Made by a program: the position numbers and the translations under genes
The notes under the pieces: model-generated
What the model was told of the DNA's origin: nothing
Seen by the model: the letters and a program-made list of their open reading frames with translations, nothing else
Databases searched by the model: none
Part shown: positions 43,804 through 51,362 of the stretch, one piece after another
Numbering within the stretch: position 1 is the stretch's first letter
Layout: the number at the start of each line of letters is the position of its first letter
Source: Bacteroidales bacterium
GTDB lineage: Bacteria; Bacteroidota; Bacteroidia; Bacteroidales; UBA932
Reading direction: 5' to 3'
Assembly (NCBI GenBank): GCA_017454265.1
Contig: JAFTDJ010000016.1
Location: 1 to 58,206 of the forward strand
DNA: 58,206 nucleotides

Positions 43804-44583
43804 ATGGACCCTAGACTTAAACGACTTAACTTGAAATCTTTGGCACTCTCGCTCACCGACCTGGTGATGCCGAGGGTGTGTTTGTGTTGCGGGCGGGGGC
43901 TGCTGCCGTGCGAGCGTCACCTGTGCAGTGTCTGTATGGCCGATCTGCCCTTGACGCATTTCGAAGGCGCCAGGGTGAACCCTATGGCAGACAAGCTGAA
44001 TTCTCTGGTGAATGCAGAGTCGTATCTGCAAGCGTCGGCGCTGTTTTATTATACCGGTGAATACAAGAAAATCACTCAGGCCCTGAAATACGGACGGAAC
44101 TTCGGGGCGGGGCATTTTATTGCGGGGATGCTGGGACGCCGGCTGGCTTCTTCATCCTTTTGGGCCGGGGCTGATGTAGTGTGCCCGGTGCCACTGCATT
44201 GGACCAGGCGCCTTAAGAGAGGGTATAATCAGGCGGAGGTGATAGCGCAGGATATTGCCCGGGAGCTGGGTGCTGAATACGTGCCAGGGTTGCTTCGCAG
44301 GATCCGCCGCACCGGGACGCAGACGCGGCTTGCGAGCGATGCCCGGGCGCAGAACGTTGCCGCCGCGTTCGAGGCCAGGCCCGTATGGCCACGGGCGACC
44401 ACGAACAGTCGCTCGCTGTGGGAGAGGGGCGATTTTTCGGACGGAGCAGCAAAAATACGGATCCTGCTGGTGGACGATGTGTGCACGACGGGGGCGACGC
44501 TTGCGGCGTGCTGCCGGGCACTGATGGATGAATTTGGAAATAGCGTAGAAATTGCGGTTGCAACACTGGCGTACGTGGACTGA
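43804..44583 (+). CDS. comF: ComF family phosphoribosyltransferase-like protein
   Basis: 259 residues from the ATG at 43804, 7 bases after fabG. N-terminal zinc-binding part (CLCCGRGLLPCERHLCSVCM, two C-x2-C pairs) and C-terminal PRTase domain with PVPLHWTRRLKRGYNQAE and the PRPP loop ILLVDDVCTTGAT. A family linked to DNA uptake and recombination; its biochemical reaction is unsettled. A short Arg/Ser/Trp-rich insert (RPVWPRATTNSRSLW) precedes the PRPP loop. A frame upstream within fabG to 43768 uses TTG and is not favoured. Confidence 0.88.
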   Translation: MDPRLKRLNLKSLALSLTDLVMPRVCLCCGRGLLPCERHLCSVCMADLPLTHFEGARVNPMADKLNSLVNAESYLQASALFYYTGEYKKITQALKYGRNFGAGHFIAGMLGRRLASSSFWAGADVVCPVPLHWTRRLKRGYNQAEVIAQDIARELGAEYVPGLLRRIRRTGTQTRLASDARAQNVAAAFEARPVWPRATTNSRSLWERGDFSDGAAKIRILLVDDVCTTGATLAACCRALMDEFGNSVEIAVATLAYVD

Positions 44584-44650
44584 TTTTCGTTTATTGAAGG
44601 CGCTTTTCCGGCCAATGGCCGCCAGACTCCGGTGAATAGTCCAAGAATTT

Positions 44651-44681
44651 TTTGCAGATTCTGCGAAAAGCCTTATATTTG
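44651..44681 (+). promoter_or_regulatory. Promoter of tRNA-Ser
   Basis: TTTG at 44651-44654, 19 bases, TATATTTG at 44674-44681: perfect consensus, 30 bases before the mature tRNA. Confidence 0.8.
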
Positions 44682-44711
44682 CAGTCCCGTTTGACAAAGC
44701 GTGGTGAGATT

Positions 44712-44800
44712 GGAGAGGTGGGTGAGTGGCTGAAACCACCGGTTTGCTAAACCGACGTACGGGTCATTCCGTACCACGAGTTCGAATCTCGTCCTCTCCG
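44712..44800 (+). tRNA. tRNA-Ser (anticodon GCT)
   Basis: 89 bases, type II with a long variable arm (GTACGGGTCATTCCGTAC). Acceptor GGAGAGG/CCTCTCC, anticodon loop TTGCTAA with GCT, T arm ACGAG-TTCGAAT-CTCGT. CCA is not encoded. It marks the boundary between core genes and the accessory region, a usual place for integration. Confidence 0.95.
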
Positions 44801-44801
44801 C

Positions 44802-44846
44802 AAACATCCTCATAATCGATTGATTATGAGGATGTTTTTCTTTTTG
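44802..44846 (+). terminator. Intrinsic terminator of tRNA-Ser
   Basis: AAACATCCTCATAATC, loop GATT, GATTATGAGGATGTTT: a perfect 16-bp stem followed by TTCTTTTT. It starts 1 base after the tRNA. Confidence 0.9.
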
Positions 44847-44984
44847 ACATACAATACTACATACAAATCGAGGTCTATCAAAGACCGTTTTAATGCAAAG
44901 ACCGGCGTTATGATAAAAAGGAAATACTCGTTGCCTCCCCCGGACGGAAGGAAGATTTAAAGAGTCGCTCTTCTTTGCAGAACG
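44847..44984. other. Non-coding stretch after tRNA-Ser with a short direct repeat
   Basis: No convincing gene. CAAAGACCG occurs twice (44879-44887 and 44896-44904), 8 bases apart, and GGTCT/AGACC (44872-44886) can form a small hairpin. Such repeats next to a tRNA could be recombinase arm sites, but nothing here proves it. A 42-codon open frame at 44832-44960 is not supported. Confidence 0.4.
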
Positions 44985-46325
44985 TCAATCCTTATAGCAC
45001 GTGTATGTTGCCTTTGCTTCTTTGTAGTTCGTCGTGGCGGCACTGGTGATGCGCACGGTAACTGAGCTTTTCCCGATGGCTTGTCCAGATATTAGTTTTA
45101 CAGAAACAGTGTTTCCACTTATGCTCACATCCATGTTAGCCGTATCTCTGGTATCACCACTCAAACTATAGGACAGTCCGCCTCCATGGTGATTCACTGT
45201 GAAAGAAACTTTCTTCCCGACAGTTCCCCATCCGTTCGAACTGCTTGACGAAAGCTCGCACCATCCGTTGGCCTTTGCAATGCTGACACTGCCCAGCGAG
45301 GTGGATTCCCTGCCGCCTGTGTAACCCGCATCAGGCACCACCTTGTAGTGTACGGTATAACTCCCGGCATTGGTGGCGGAGGGAATGGAGGCGCTCCAAC
45401 TGCTGCCGCCGTCGGTAGAATAGTATATCGTGGCGTTACTCGCCGATCCGGCGTTCACAAGGTTCTGCGGCGAGCCGGCCACATTGCTACTATTGCCATT
45501 GAACGTCAAGCCAGTACGTTTGGTGGGTGCGGCGTAAGTGCAATGAGGGGTCATCTTCAGCGCGCTCTGGTAGTAATAGCCGGCCGAAAAGGTTACACCG
45601 CCCTTGGAGCAGGAGTAGGTCTTGCTGTCACTGCCCGTGGCAGAGAAGCTGACGGTCTGGCTGCTGACGGCTGGCAGGGCGGCATAGAGTACGCTCGTGG
45701 CCGAACCCGGGGTAATGACATAATTCTGCGCTCCGATGGTTACGGTGAGGGGCTTCACGTCAATAATGGCATCACCTGCCGCATTCTTAACGGTGAACTT
45801 GAAGATAGCGAACTGCGCAGCGGGTTGTGTGGTAACGGTGAGGCCCGGCGTAGAGATCTGAATCTTACCGGCACCTACACGGACATCCAGCTTGGCACCC
45901 AGCGTGCCGTCCTGCGCTGCCAACAGCGTAGCGGCATTCTTTACACCGGTATGGTCATCCTTGGCTGCAGAGAGGGGATAAACTATCTGGCAGTCGGTGT
46001 TGTCAGCCGTGCCAGCCTCTACAGTGAACGATATGGTGGCCGATCCACTGCCATCCACTGCAATAATCTCGGCATCGGCCGCATACTTGGATTCGCTTAC
46101 CTCATAGAGGATAGCCAAGTGCTCACCAGTCTCCCAAGTGGAAATGATGGTGCCCGTACCCACGCTTACCGCTTTGGTTCCAGCCGCCTTAGGCGCCAGG
46201 GTGGCGGTTATGGTGATTCTTTCGGCCTTTTCTGACGGCTGCTCGTCGGAGTGAATATCAAATTCATTCTTGTTGCAGGCTGCCAATGCAAGAGCAAGTG
46301 CAATGATTCCAAAAGCTTTTTTCAT
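44985..46325 (-). CDS. Fimbrillin-like surface lipoprotein with Ig-like repeats
   Basis: 446 residues from the ATG at 46325, which has GGAGGAGG 8 bases upstream. Signal peptide with lipobox ALAAC (Cys17), then NKNEFDIHSDEQPSEKAERI and a fimbrillin-like beta domain (about 30-260: GEHLAILYEV, QIVYPLSAAKDDHTG), followed by an MBG/Ig-like domain (ATIYYSTDGGSSWSASIPS, GSYTVHYKVVPDAGYTGG) and another beta domain. Predicted surface exposure; could be a fimbrial or adhesin subunit. An ATG at 46343 overlaps the stop of the 46-residue peptide gene (TAATG). Last gene of the regulator-controlled unit. Confidence 0.75.
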   Translation of the reverse strand: MKKAFGIIALALALAACNKNEFDIHSDEQPSEKAERITITATLAPKAAGTKAVSVGTGTIISTWETGEHLAILYEVSESKYAADAEIIAVDGSGSATISFTVEAGTADNTDCQIVYPLSAAKDDHTGVKNAATLLAAQDGTLGAKLDVRVGAGKIQISTPGLTVTTQPAAQFAIFKFTVKNAAGDAIIDVKPLTVTIGAQNYVITPGSATSVLYAALPAVSSQTVSFSATGSDSKTYSCSKGGVTFSAGYYYQSALKMTPHCTYAAPTKRTGLTFNGNSSNVAGSPQNLVNAGSASNATIYYSTDGGSSWSASIPSATNAGSYTVHYKVVPDAGYTGGRESTSLGSVSIAKANGWCELSSSSSNGWGTVGKKVSFTVNHHGGGLSYSLSGDTRDTANMDVSISGNTVSVKLISGQAIGKSSVTVRITSAATTNYKEAKATYTCYKD

Positions 46326-46342
46326 AATCCTGTCCTCCTCCA

Positions 46343-46483
46343 TTAAAAATCAAACGGGTCTCCGCCGTTGTTATAATCAGCAGGGTCATCCAGTCCGCCG
46401 CTCAGGCAGATGACACCCTCGAATTTCACATCCACGATAGTAGTTGTGGGGGCTTCATACATTATTTTGTCTTTTCTTTCCAT
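46343..46483 (-). CDS. 46-residue peptide of unknown function
   Basis: ATG at 46483 to TAA at 46343. The sequence begins MERKDKIMYEAPTTTIVDVK, continues FEGVICLSGG and ends in an acidic, Asn/Gly/Asp/Phe-rich tail. No signal peptide. It lies 19 bases after the M13 peptidase and its stop overlaps the ATG at 46343, so it is placed like a real gene. I recall short ORFs of this style (YExP...V...EGVxC) beside lipoprotein and fimbrillin genes in Bacteroidales, without known function. A single Cys followed by SGG is notable. Confidence 0.65.
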   Translation of the reverse strand: MERKDKIMYEAPTTTIVDVKFEGVICLSGGLDDPADYNNGGDPFDF

Positions 46484-46502
46484 AATATACTACCGCTTGT
46501 TA

Positions 46503-48317
46503 TTACCAGATATATGCACGTCTTTCCTTAGGCAAGTACAGGATATCGTTAGAATCAACGTCGTAGAGTTCGTACCAAAGGTCTGTATTCATAACCACAC
46601 CGTTTACGCGCAGGCGGCAGTGGGAATGGATATCCATCTGGACGATGGAAACCAGTTTCTCCGCACTGTACTTCATGCAGTAGATACTCGCGTAGGATTC
46701 ATAGAATTTCTTGAGCTGCTGCGTGTAGTTTTCTCCGGTAAAGCCCTGCTCCTCCAGACGCTTGGAGTATGCGTCAAGCGCCATAAGAAAACCTCCCAGG
46801 TCGGCGATGTTCTCGGTAAGGGTGCGTGCACCGTCGGTATACTGCCCCGGATGGCCCGCAGGATCATACTCCAGCGTACTGAAACACTGGATAAGCTTTG
46901 CCTGTTCATCATCAAAGGCCATTTTGTCGGCCACCGTCCACCAATTCCGCACGCGTCCCATGGCATCATACTTGGCGCCTTCGGAATCAAAACCGTGGGT
47001 GATTTCGTGGGCTATAGGGACAATGCTCGCATACTGGTAGGCCTCGGAACAGTCAGTCCTGATGAGTGGCGGCAGCATAAATGCAGGCAGAATCACAATG
47101 CAGTTACAGGTCCTGTTATAGTATGAGTTTACCAGGGTAAGGTCCTGGACCAACAGCTCCCCGACAGCATTTTTACCATATAACGTCAGGGTGCTGGACA
47201 AGGAATCATCTGTGCCGATGAGGTGCTTATAAAGCAGTGTCCTGGCAACCATCAGCTTATGCACGGCTTCCAGGATGGATTTGCACCCAGAAAGATCAGG
47301 CAGGCAGTCATCGTACCATTTGTCCGGGGAACCTACATAGAACTTCATCTTCTCCAGTTTTTCCAAAGCGCTGGCCTTGGTGGTTTCGCTCATCCAATCC
47401 AGGTTTTGGATGCGCCCGCGGAAAGCGTCACGCAACCGAGACATCATATCCTGGAATTGTAGCTTCAACTCGGGAGTTATATACTTAACGGCAAACCGGT
47501 TGGATATTAAATAGTTCAGATTAGTTCGCGCCATCTGTCGCACATAATCGGCCGACCATGCTTTTTCACCCAGGCTGGCATTGAGTTCTGCGCTCACATA
47601 CGGATAGAGGCCCGACCAGCAAGCTTGCACGGCAGTGTACAAATAATCCAAAGACATTGACGCCATCGCAGACAGCATTGCCAATGTCTGGTCATTGTAA
47701 TAGAGCGTTTGCGGATTCATCCCCATACCTTCTACAAGGAGCCCTAAGTCGGCTTTTACAGCCTCGGGAATCTGTTCATACGTGTATTGGTAGGTGGCAC
47801 CGACATTCGGGAATGTCAGCAGTCCTATCATCTTTCCATCCTTGTAGTCATTGAGCAGCGTGAGATTGATGGGCGATATCCCATCCATAATCATTCTGCC
47901 GAACATGCGCAGGCACTCCTCCCGTGTCGAGGGTTTGGGATACTTTGCCTGAAGCTCTTGCAGATAGGTAGAAGCTGCTTCCGAGTGGGCATACAATTCG
48001 TCGCTGAGCAGGTAGAACCGCCTCAGGGAAGGATCTTCGGCAACCAGCGCCGTTATCATATCCTCCATTACCGGTTCCTGGTCATACACCCCTCCAATCG
48101 CTTTCTTCTCCGGAGCGGGTGTCTCAGCATCCCAAGCCCCGTTGCAATACTGCCAGAAATCGTCTCCGGGCTGGACAGTAAGGTCTTTGTTTGACTCTGC
48201 GGAGGACGGGAGAGGAAGAGGATCCGTAGCAGAGGGCTCCGGTGTGAAAGGCTCTTTCTCACAGGAAACCGTCGCTATCAGAAGTGCCGACAGGAATAAT
48301 AGACTCAGTTTTTTCAT
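46503..48317 (-). CDS. M13 family metallopeptidase lipoprotein (neprilysin-like)
   Basis: Zinc endopeptidase of the neprilysin/PepO type, expected to cut oligopeptides at the cell surface or in the periplasm. 604 residues, somewhat short for M13 (usually 650-700). Lipobox IATVSC (Cys19). N-terminal domain starts with LTVQPGDDFWQYCNGAWDAE; zinc site HEITHGFDSEGAKYD and third ligand in ENIADLGG are intact. The usual C-terminal CxxW is replaced by a short tail (YLPKERRAYIW). Placed between two lipoprotein genes and the 46-residue peptide gene, so that peptide or a lipoprotein could be its substrate. Confidence 0.9.
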   Translation of the reverse strand: MKKLSLLFLSALLIATVSCEKEPFTPEPSATDPLPLPSSAESNKDLTVQPGDDFWQYCNGAWDAETPAPEKKAIGGVYDQEPVMEDMITALVAEDPSLRRFYLLSDELYAHSEAASTYLQELQAKYPKPSTREECLRMFGRMIMDGISPINLTLLNDYKDGKMIGLLTFPNVGATYQYTYEQIPEAVKADLGLLVEGMGMNPQTLYYNDQTLAMLSAMASMSLDYLYTAVQACWSGLYPYVSAELNASLGEKAWSADYVRQMARTNLNYLISNRFAVKYITPELKLQFQDMMSRLRDAFRGRIQNLDWMSETTKASALEKLEKMKFYVGSPDKWYDDCLPDLSGCKSILEAVHKLMVARTLLYKHLIGTDDSLSSTLTLYGKNAVGELLVQDLTLVNSYYNRTCNCIVILPAFMLPPLIRTDCSEAYQYASIVPIAHEITHGFDSEGAKYDAMGRVRNWWTVADKMAFDDEQAKLIQCFSTLEYDPAGHPGQYTDGARTLTENIADLGGFLMALDAYSKRLEEQGFTGENYTQQLKKFYESYASIYCMKYSAEKLVSIVQMDIHSHCRLRVNGVVMNTDLWYELYDVDSNDILYLPKERRAYIW

Positions 48318-48320
48318 ATC

Positions 48321-48863
48321 TTACTCCCAACTGCGGCTGGTTGCCTGGCCTCCTTCTGCGAAATCAAATGCAAACTTGACGAGGCCGTCGGTATGCCTCT
48401 CCAGCCATTCAGGAACCTCGTCTCCTTTCATATCAAGGCTGCTTTCAGTGCCTTTGGCTACGATATTGCCCACAACCAGGTCGGAGGCGCTCACTGCATA
48501 ACCGTTATAGTTATAGCCATAGGCGGCTGTAAACTTTTCCCAGGTGCTTACATCCACGCCATCTTTCAGTTGGGCCTTCAAACGGGCACCAAGCGTAACG
48601 GGTAGTTTGGCCTTTACCTTTTTCGTCCATGTTTTCTGTGTCATCTGTTCAGTCTTAACTTTCCCGTCCGAATCGTAGTACTCAATGGTCAGGTTGAGGG
48701 CCGACAGCATATTATCTCCTACAGTCAGAGTGTATTCCATTACGGCCGATACGGGCTTGGTGTCATCCGCCTCAGGTGAGTCATTGCCATTGTCTTTATT
48801 GCAGGCATTGAAAAGTACAGAGCAGCAAAGGACGGCTGCAAGCGTCATCAGATTCTTTTTCAT
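48321..48863 (-). CDS. Lipoprotein of unknown function
   Basis: 180 residues from ATG 48863 (a second ATG at 48872 overlaps the preceding stop). Signal peptide with lipobox LFNAC followed by NKDNGNDSPEADDTKP, an acidic linker, then about 150 residues predicted as beta-rich (MEYTLTVGDNMLSALNLTIE) with helical parts. Not recognised. Third gene of the unit, 3 bases before the M13 peptidase. Shares the NKD/NKN-after-Cys style with the fimbrillin-like lipoprotein. Confidence 0.75.
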   Translation of the reverse strand: MKKNLMTLAAVLCCSVLFNACNKDNGNDSPEADDTKPVSAVMEYTLTVGDNMLSALNLTIEYYDSDGKVKTEQMTQKTWTKKVKAKLPVTLGARLKAQLKDGVDVSTWEKFTAAYGYNYNGYAVSASDLVVGNIVAKGTESSLDMKGDEVPEWLERHTDGLVKFAFDFAEGGQATSRSWE

Positions 48864-48871
48864 GGTTTTCA

Positions 48872-49339
48872 TTATTTTGTGGGGGTGGGGGTTATTTGTA
48901 TCAGTTCCATCTTGATCCATTCTTCAAAGCACACAATTTGTTCTGCACTTGCCCTGTCAAACGTGACCGCACTGCCGCCGGAATCAATCGACAACTTGCC
49001 ATCAGCCATCGTAATTGTACCGTCCCACGTACTGTCTTCCATCACGAAGGTCATGATGTTGCCGTTGACCGTGAAGGTGAAAGGTTGGCGTTCGATGGCC
49101 TTGGGCTGGTCACCTGCGATGAAGAAAACATCGCAAACGCCTGTACTGTCTGCCTGAAATGTCCATACGTTCAACGCAGGGCCGTCGTTCCACTGGAGAT
49201 GTGTCTTTCCAGTGAGATCGGTGTACCAAGTACCCTCGAGAGCGCTGACGTCTATCTCGTTTTTACTGGTGCATGATGCCAATGTCGGCATCATCAGGGT
49301 TATGGCCAATAAGGCCATCAGAAAGTGTCTTTTATTCAT
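48872..49339 (-). CDS. Small lipoprotein, lipocalin-like
   Basis: 155 residues, lipobox TLASC (Cys23). The mature part ALEGTWYTDLTG...NVWTFQADSTG...FTVNGNIMTFVMEDS has the GxWY start and alternating strands of lipocalin-like lipoproteins of Bacteroidota, which may bind a small hydrophobic ligand. Two bases after the small membrane protein gene. The assignment is from pattern only. Confidence 0.7.
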   Translation of the reverse strand: MNKRHFLMALLAITLMMPTLASCTSKNEIDVSALEGTWYTDLTGKTHLQWNDGPALNVWTFQADSTGVCDVFFIAGDQPKAIERQPFTFTVNGNIMTFVMEDSTWDGTITMADGKLSIDSGGSAVTFDRASAEQIVCFEEWIKMELIQITPTPTK

Positions 49340-49341
49340 AC

Positions 49342-49521
49342 CTATTTGTTATTTTTACTTAGTTCGTCAGTGAGTTTGATGTTCTCGCGGATAAATCTGC
49401 CCAGGGCGGCGTTTTTTTCGCCGATGCGCCACTGCTGGAAAACGATGACGGCCACCAGCACCAGCACGATGACGATGATGGCGGCAGCGAGGGCTGTGGT
49501 AATGATGAGGGTGAAATCCAT
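49342..49521 (-). CDS. 59-residue single-pass membrane protein
   Basis: ATG at 49521. One membrane helix (about 5-32, ALAAAIIVIVLVLVAVIVF) followed by QQWRIGEKNAALGRFIRENI and a Lys/Asn end. The juxtamembrane part resembles the corresponding segment of the TPR-AraC regulator upstream (YNKKLEAKNRSLYLEIQQRE): both show KNxxLxxxI. It looks like a membrane/coil piece without a DNA-binding domain. First gene of the leftward unit, directly behind the TGTGCCA repeats. A longer frame to 49596 crosses those repeats and is rejected. Confidence 0.65.
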   Translation of the reverse strand: MDFTLIITTALAAAIIVIVLVLVAVIVFQQWRIGEKNAALGRFIRENIKLTDELSKNNK

Positions 49522-49567
49522 ACGCCTTGAACTTTTTTGCAAGTTTACGGCGATACCGGGCGAGCGT

Positions 49568-49644
49568 TGTGCCACCCGTTCAAATCTTTGTGCCAATTTT
49601 ACAAAAAAGGCATTACGCTGTGCCAGAAGTGTGTCACAGCGTAA
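49568..49644. promoter_or_regulatory. Operator-like region: three TGTGCC repeats and a palindrome
   Basis: TGTGCC followed by A occurs at 49568, 49589 and 49619, spaced 21 and 30 bases, that is two and three helical turns. A perfect inverted repeat TTACGCTGTG (49613-49622), 12 bases, CACAGCGTAA (49635-49644) includes the third copy. It lies between the regulator's stop and the first gene of the unit. Phased direct repeats suit an AraC-type protein. The palindrome could also act as a weak terminator for the regulator gene, with TTTTTT 4 bases downstream on the minus strand. Confidence 0.55.
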
Positions 49645-49668
49645 AAAAACGACGAAAAAGGTGTGTTT

Positions 49669-51360
49669 TTACTTACTTGCTGCTTTCCGGTAGTCCGAAG
49701 GCGACATGGCGTAGGCCTCGTCGAACAGGCGGTAGAAGGTGCGGCGGGAAAGGCCGCAGAGTTCGGCAATGAGGGCTACGGAATCGCTGCTGGTGGCCAG
49801 GAGGCGGGCTGCATAGCGGAGACGGTAACCGTTGATGAAGTCGGTGGGCGTTACTCCGGCGCACTCGCGCAGGGCGTCATAAATATAGGTGCGGTTTGTG
49901 CCGGCGAGACTGGCCAGCGTGTCCTGGTTGGTGTCAGGATTGGTGAAGACATCGGGACTGCTCATCAGTTCGCACAGGCGGCGGTAGAGCAGCTGACTCT
50001 GCGAGAGTGTCTCGGCCGGCTTCTCCTGCAAGGCCTCGCGTTCTTCGGCTTCTGCCTTCTCACGCTGTTGGATTTCCAGGTAAAGGCTACGGTTCTTTGC
50101 CTCCAATTTCTTATTATAAATGTACGCACGTACAAGAAGGCATCCGATGAGAAGGATAACAAGGATGGCGGCAAAAAGGATGATGCGGTGAATGGCGATG
50201 GACTGGCGACGGCGGGCAATCTCGGTCTCTTTCTGACGGATGACCTGCTGCTGCTCCACGTCAATTTTCCGTTCCTGCACGTGGATGGAGTCGGTCAGAT
50301 GGCGCATGCGGTCGGAAAGAGCCAGAACCTCGTCCTTGCGCCCGGCCTTCTGCAACGTCTCATACTCGCTCATCATGTTGTTCTTGATGTAGGCGGTGGT
50401 GATGGCGCGGCCCTGGGCCAGATAAAGAGAGTCAGACCTGCGGAACATACGGATAGCCTCGTCGTAGCGGTCGGTCATTGCCAAATAGCGTGCTTCGGCA
50501 ACGAGGTCGTATACCGCCAGTCCATCCGCTAGACGGTGCCTCTGGTAGAGTGCTTCGGCCTTATCACGCTGACCGTTGGCGGCATATATCAAAGCCTGAC
50601 TGATGGTCGTGTTGTTGTGGCGCAAGTGGTGAACGTACTCGGGAACGTTGGGGCAACGGTCCAGACGGGCCAGGGCAGTATCGCCTTTCGCTATAAGGGG
50701 AAGGGCCTTTTCCGGTCTGTCCACTTCCAGGTAGAATTCCGTCGCCTCTAAAACGGCCACGAACAGAGCATCTATCACCCAGTAATCGTCGGAATGCTTC
50801 ACGCCGTCCATCATCAGGTCGATGCCCTCCAGGTAATAGCGCTCTGCCTCATCGGGGTGTCCCAGATTCTTCTCGCAATCTCCCTTGGAGGTTAGCGCGC
50901 GGCTCTTTACGCGCAAGGCCACCGGCTCGCTGACTCCATTCTCAACATCGGCGAAAATCTCATCAGATAGACTGAGTGCCTTTCCATATTCACCATTTCT
51001 CTCCAGCAGTCCGTTCAGCAGGAGAAGGGCCGAATAATAGGTATCGCCTTCCTTCTTCAATTCGGGGACGTTCAATATCTGTTCGCCGTAGAATAGAGCC
51101 AACCGCATCTGTCCCATGCTTCCGTACAGGTTGGTTCTGATGAGGTTGGCCGTTGGCGTAGAGAATAGCCCCACAAGCTCGGCACTGTCTACTTGGGCCA
51201 ATGCCCTCTCGGGATCTTTATATAGCAGTTCCTGAAGCTCTTGTTTCAGCTGATTCGCCTCCTCGCTGCGGTCGAGCTTGGAACAGCCTGCCATCAAGGC
51301 AAACACGGATAAGAGAATTGTCAGAATTAGCCTATAAGCGGCCGGGCGGAAACGTGTCAT
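49669..51360 (-). CDS. Membrane-bound TPR sensor with cytoplasmic AraC-type DNA-binding domain
   Basis: 563 residues. Signal/anchor with possible lipobox LMAGC (Cys26), periplasmic TPR region to about 385, membrane helix at 392-412, a coil (KLEAKNRSLYLEIQQREKAE) and an AraC-type double HTH at about 460-560 (LASLAGTNRTYIYDALRECA, LIAELCGLSRRTFYRLFDEA). A known one-piece sensor-regulator layout in Bacteroidota that reads a periplasmic signal. Located directly upstream of the lipoprotein unit, in the same direction, and so most likely its regulator. Two bases after the AAA/PD-(D/E)XK gene. Confidence 0.88.
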   Translation of the reverse strand: MTRFRPAAYRLILTILLSVFALMAGCSKLDRSEEANQLKQELQELLYKDPERALAQVDSAELVGLFSTPTANLIRTNLYGSMGQMRLALFYGEQILNVPELKKEGDTYYSALLLLNGLLERNGEYGKALSLSDEIFADVENGVSEPVALRVKSRALTSKGDCEKNLGHPDEAERYYLEGIDLMMDGVKHSDDYWVIDALFVAVLEATEFYLEVDRPEKALPLIAKGDTALARLDRCPNVPEYVHHLRHNNTTISQALIYAANGQRDKAEALYQRHRLADGLAVYDLVAEARYLAMTDRYDEAIRMFRRSDSLYLAQGRAITTAYIKNNMMSEYETLQKAGRKDEVLALSDRMRHLTDSIHVQERKIDVEQQQVIRQKETEIARRRQSIAIHRIILFAAILVILLIGCLLVRAYIYNKKLEAKNRSLYLEIQQREKAEAEEREALQEKPAETLSQSQLLYRRLCELMSSPDVFTNPDTNQDTLASLAGTNRTYIYDALRECAGVTPTDFINGYRLRYAARLLATSSDSVALIAELCGLSRRTFYRLFDEAYAMSPSDYRKAASK

Positions 51361-51362
51361 GG

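Noticed and set aside
44832-44960. 42-codon plus-strand frame starting inside the tRNA-Ser terminator
   Set aside because: Its start is in the 3' arm of the terminator hairpin, it has no promoter of its own and no family resemblance.
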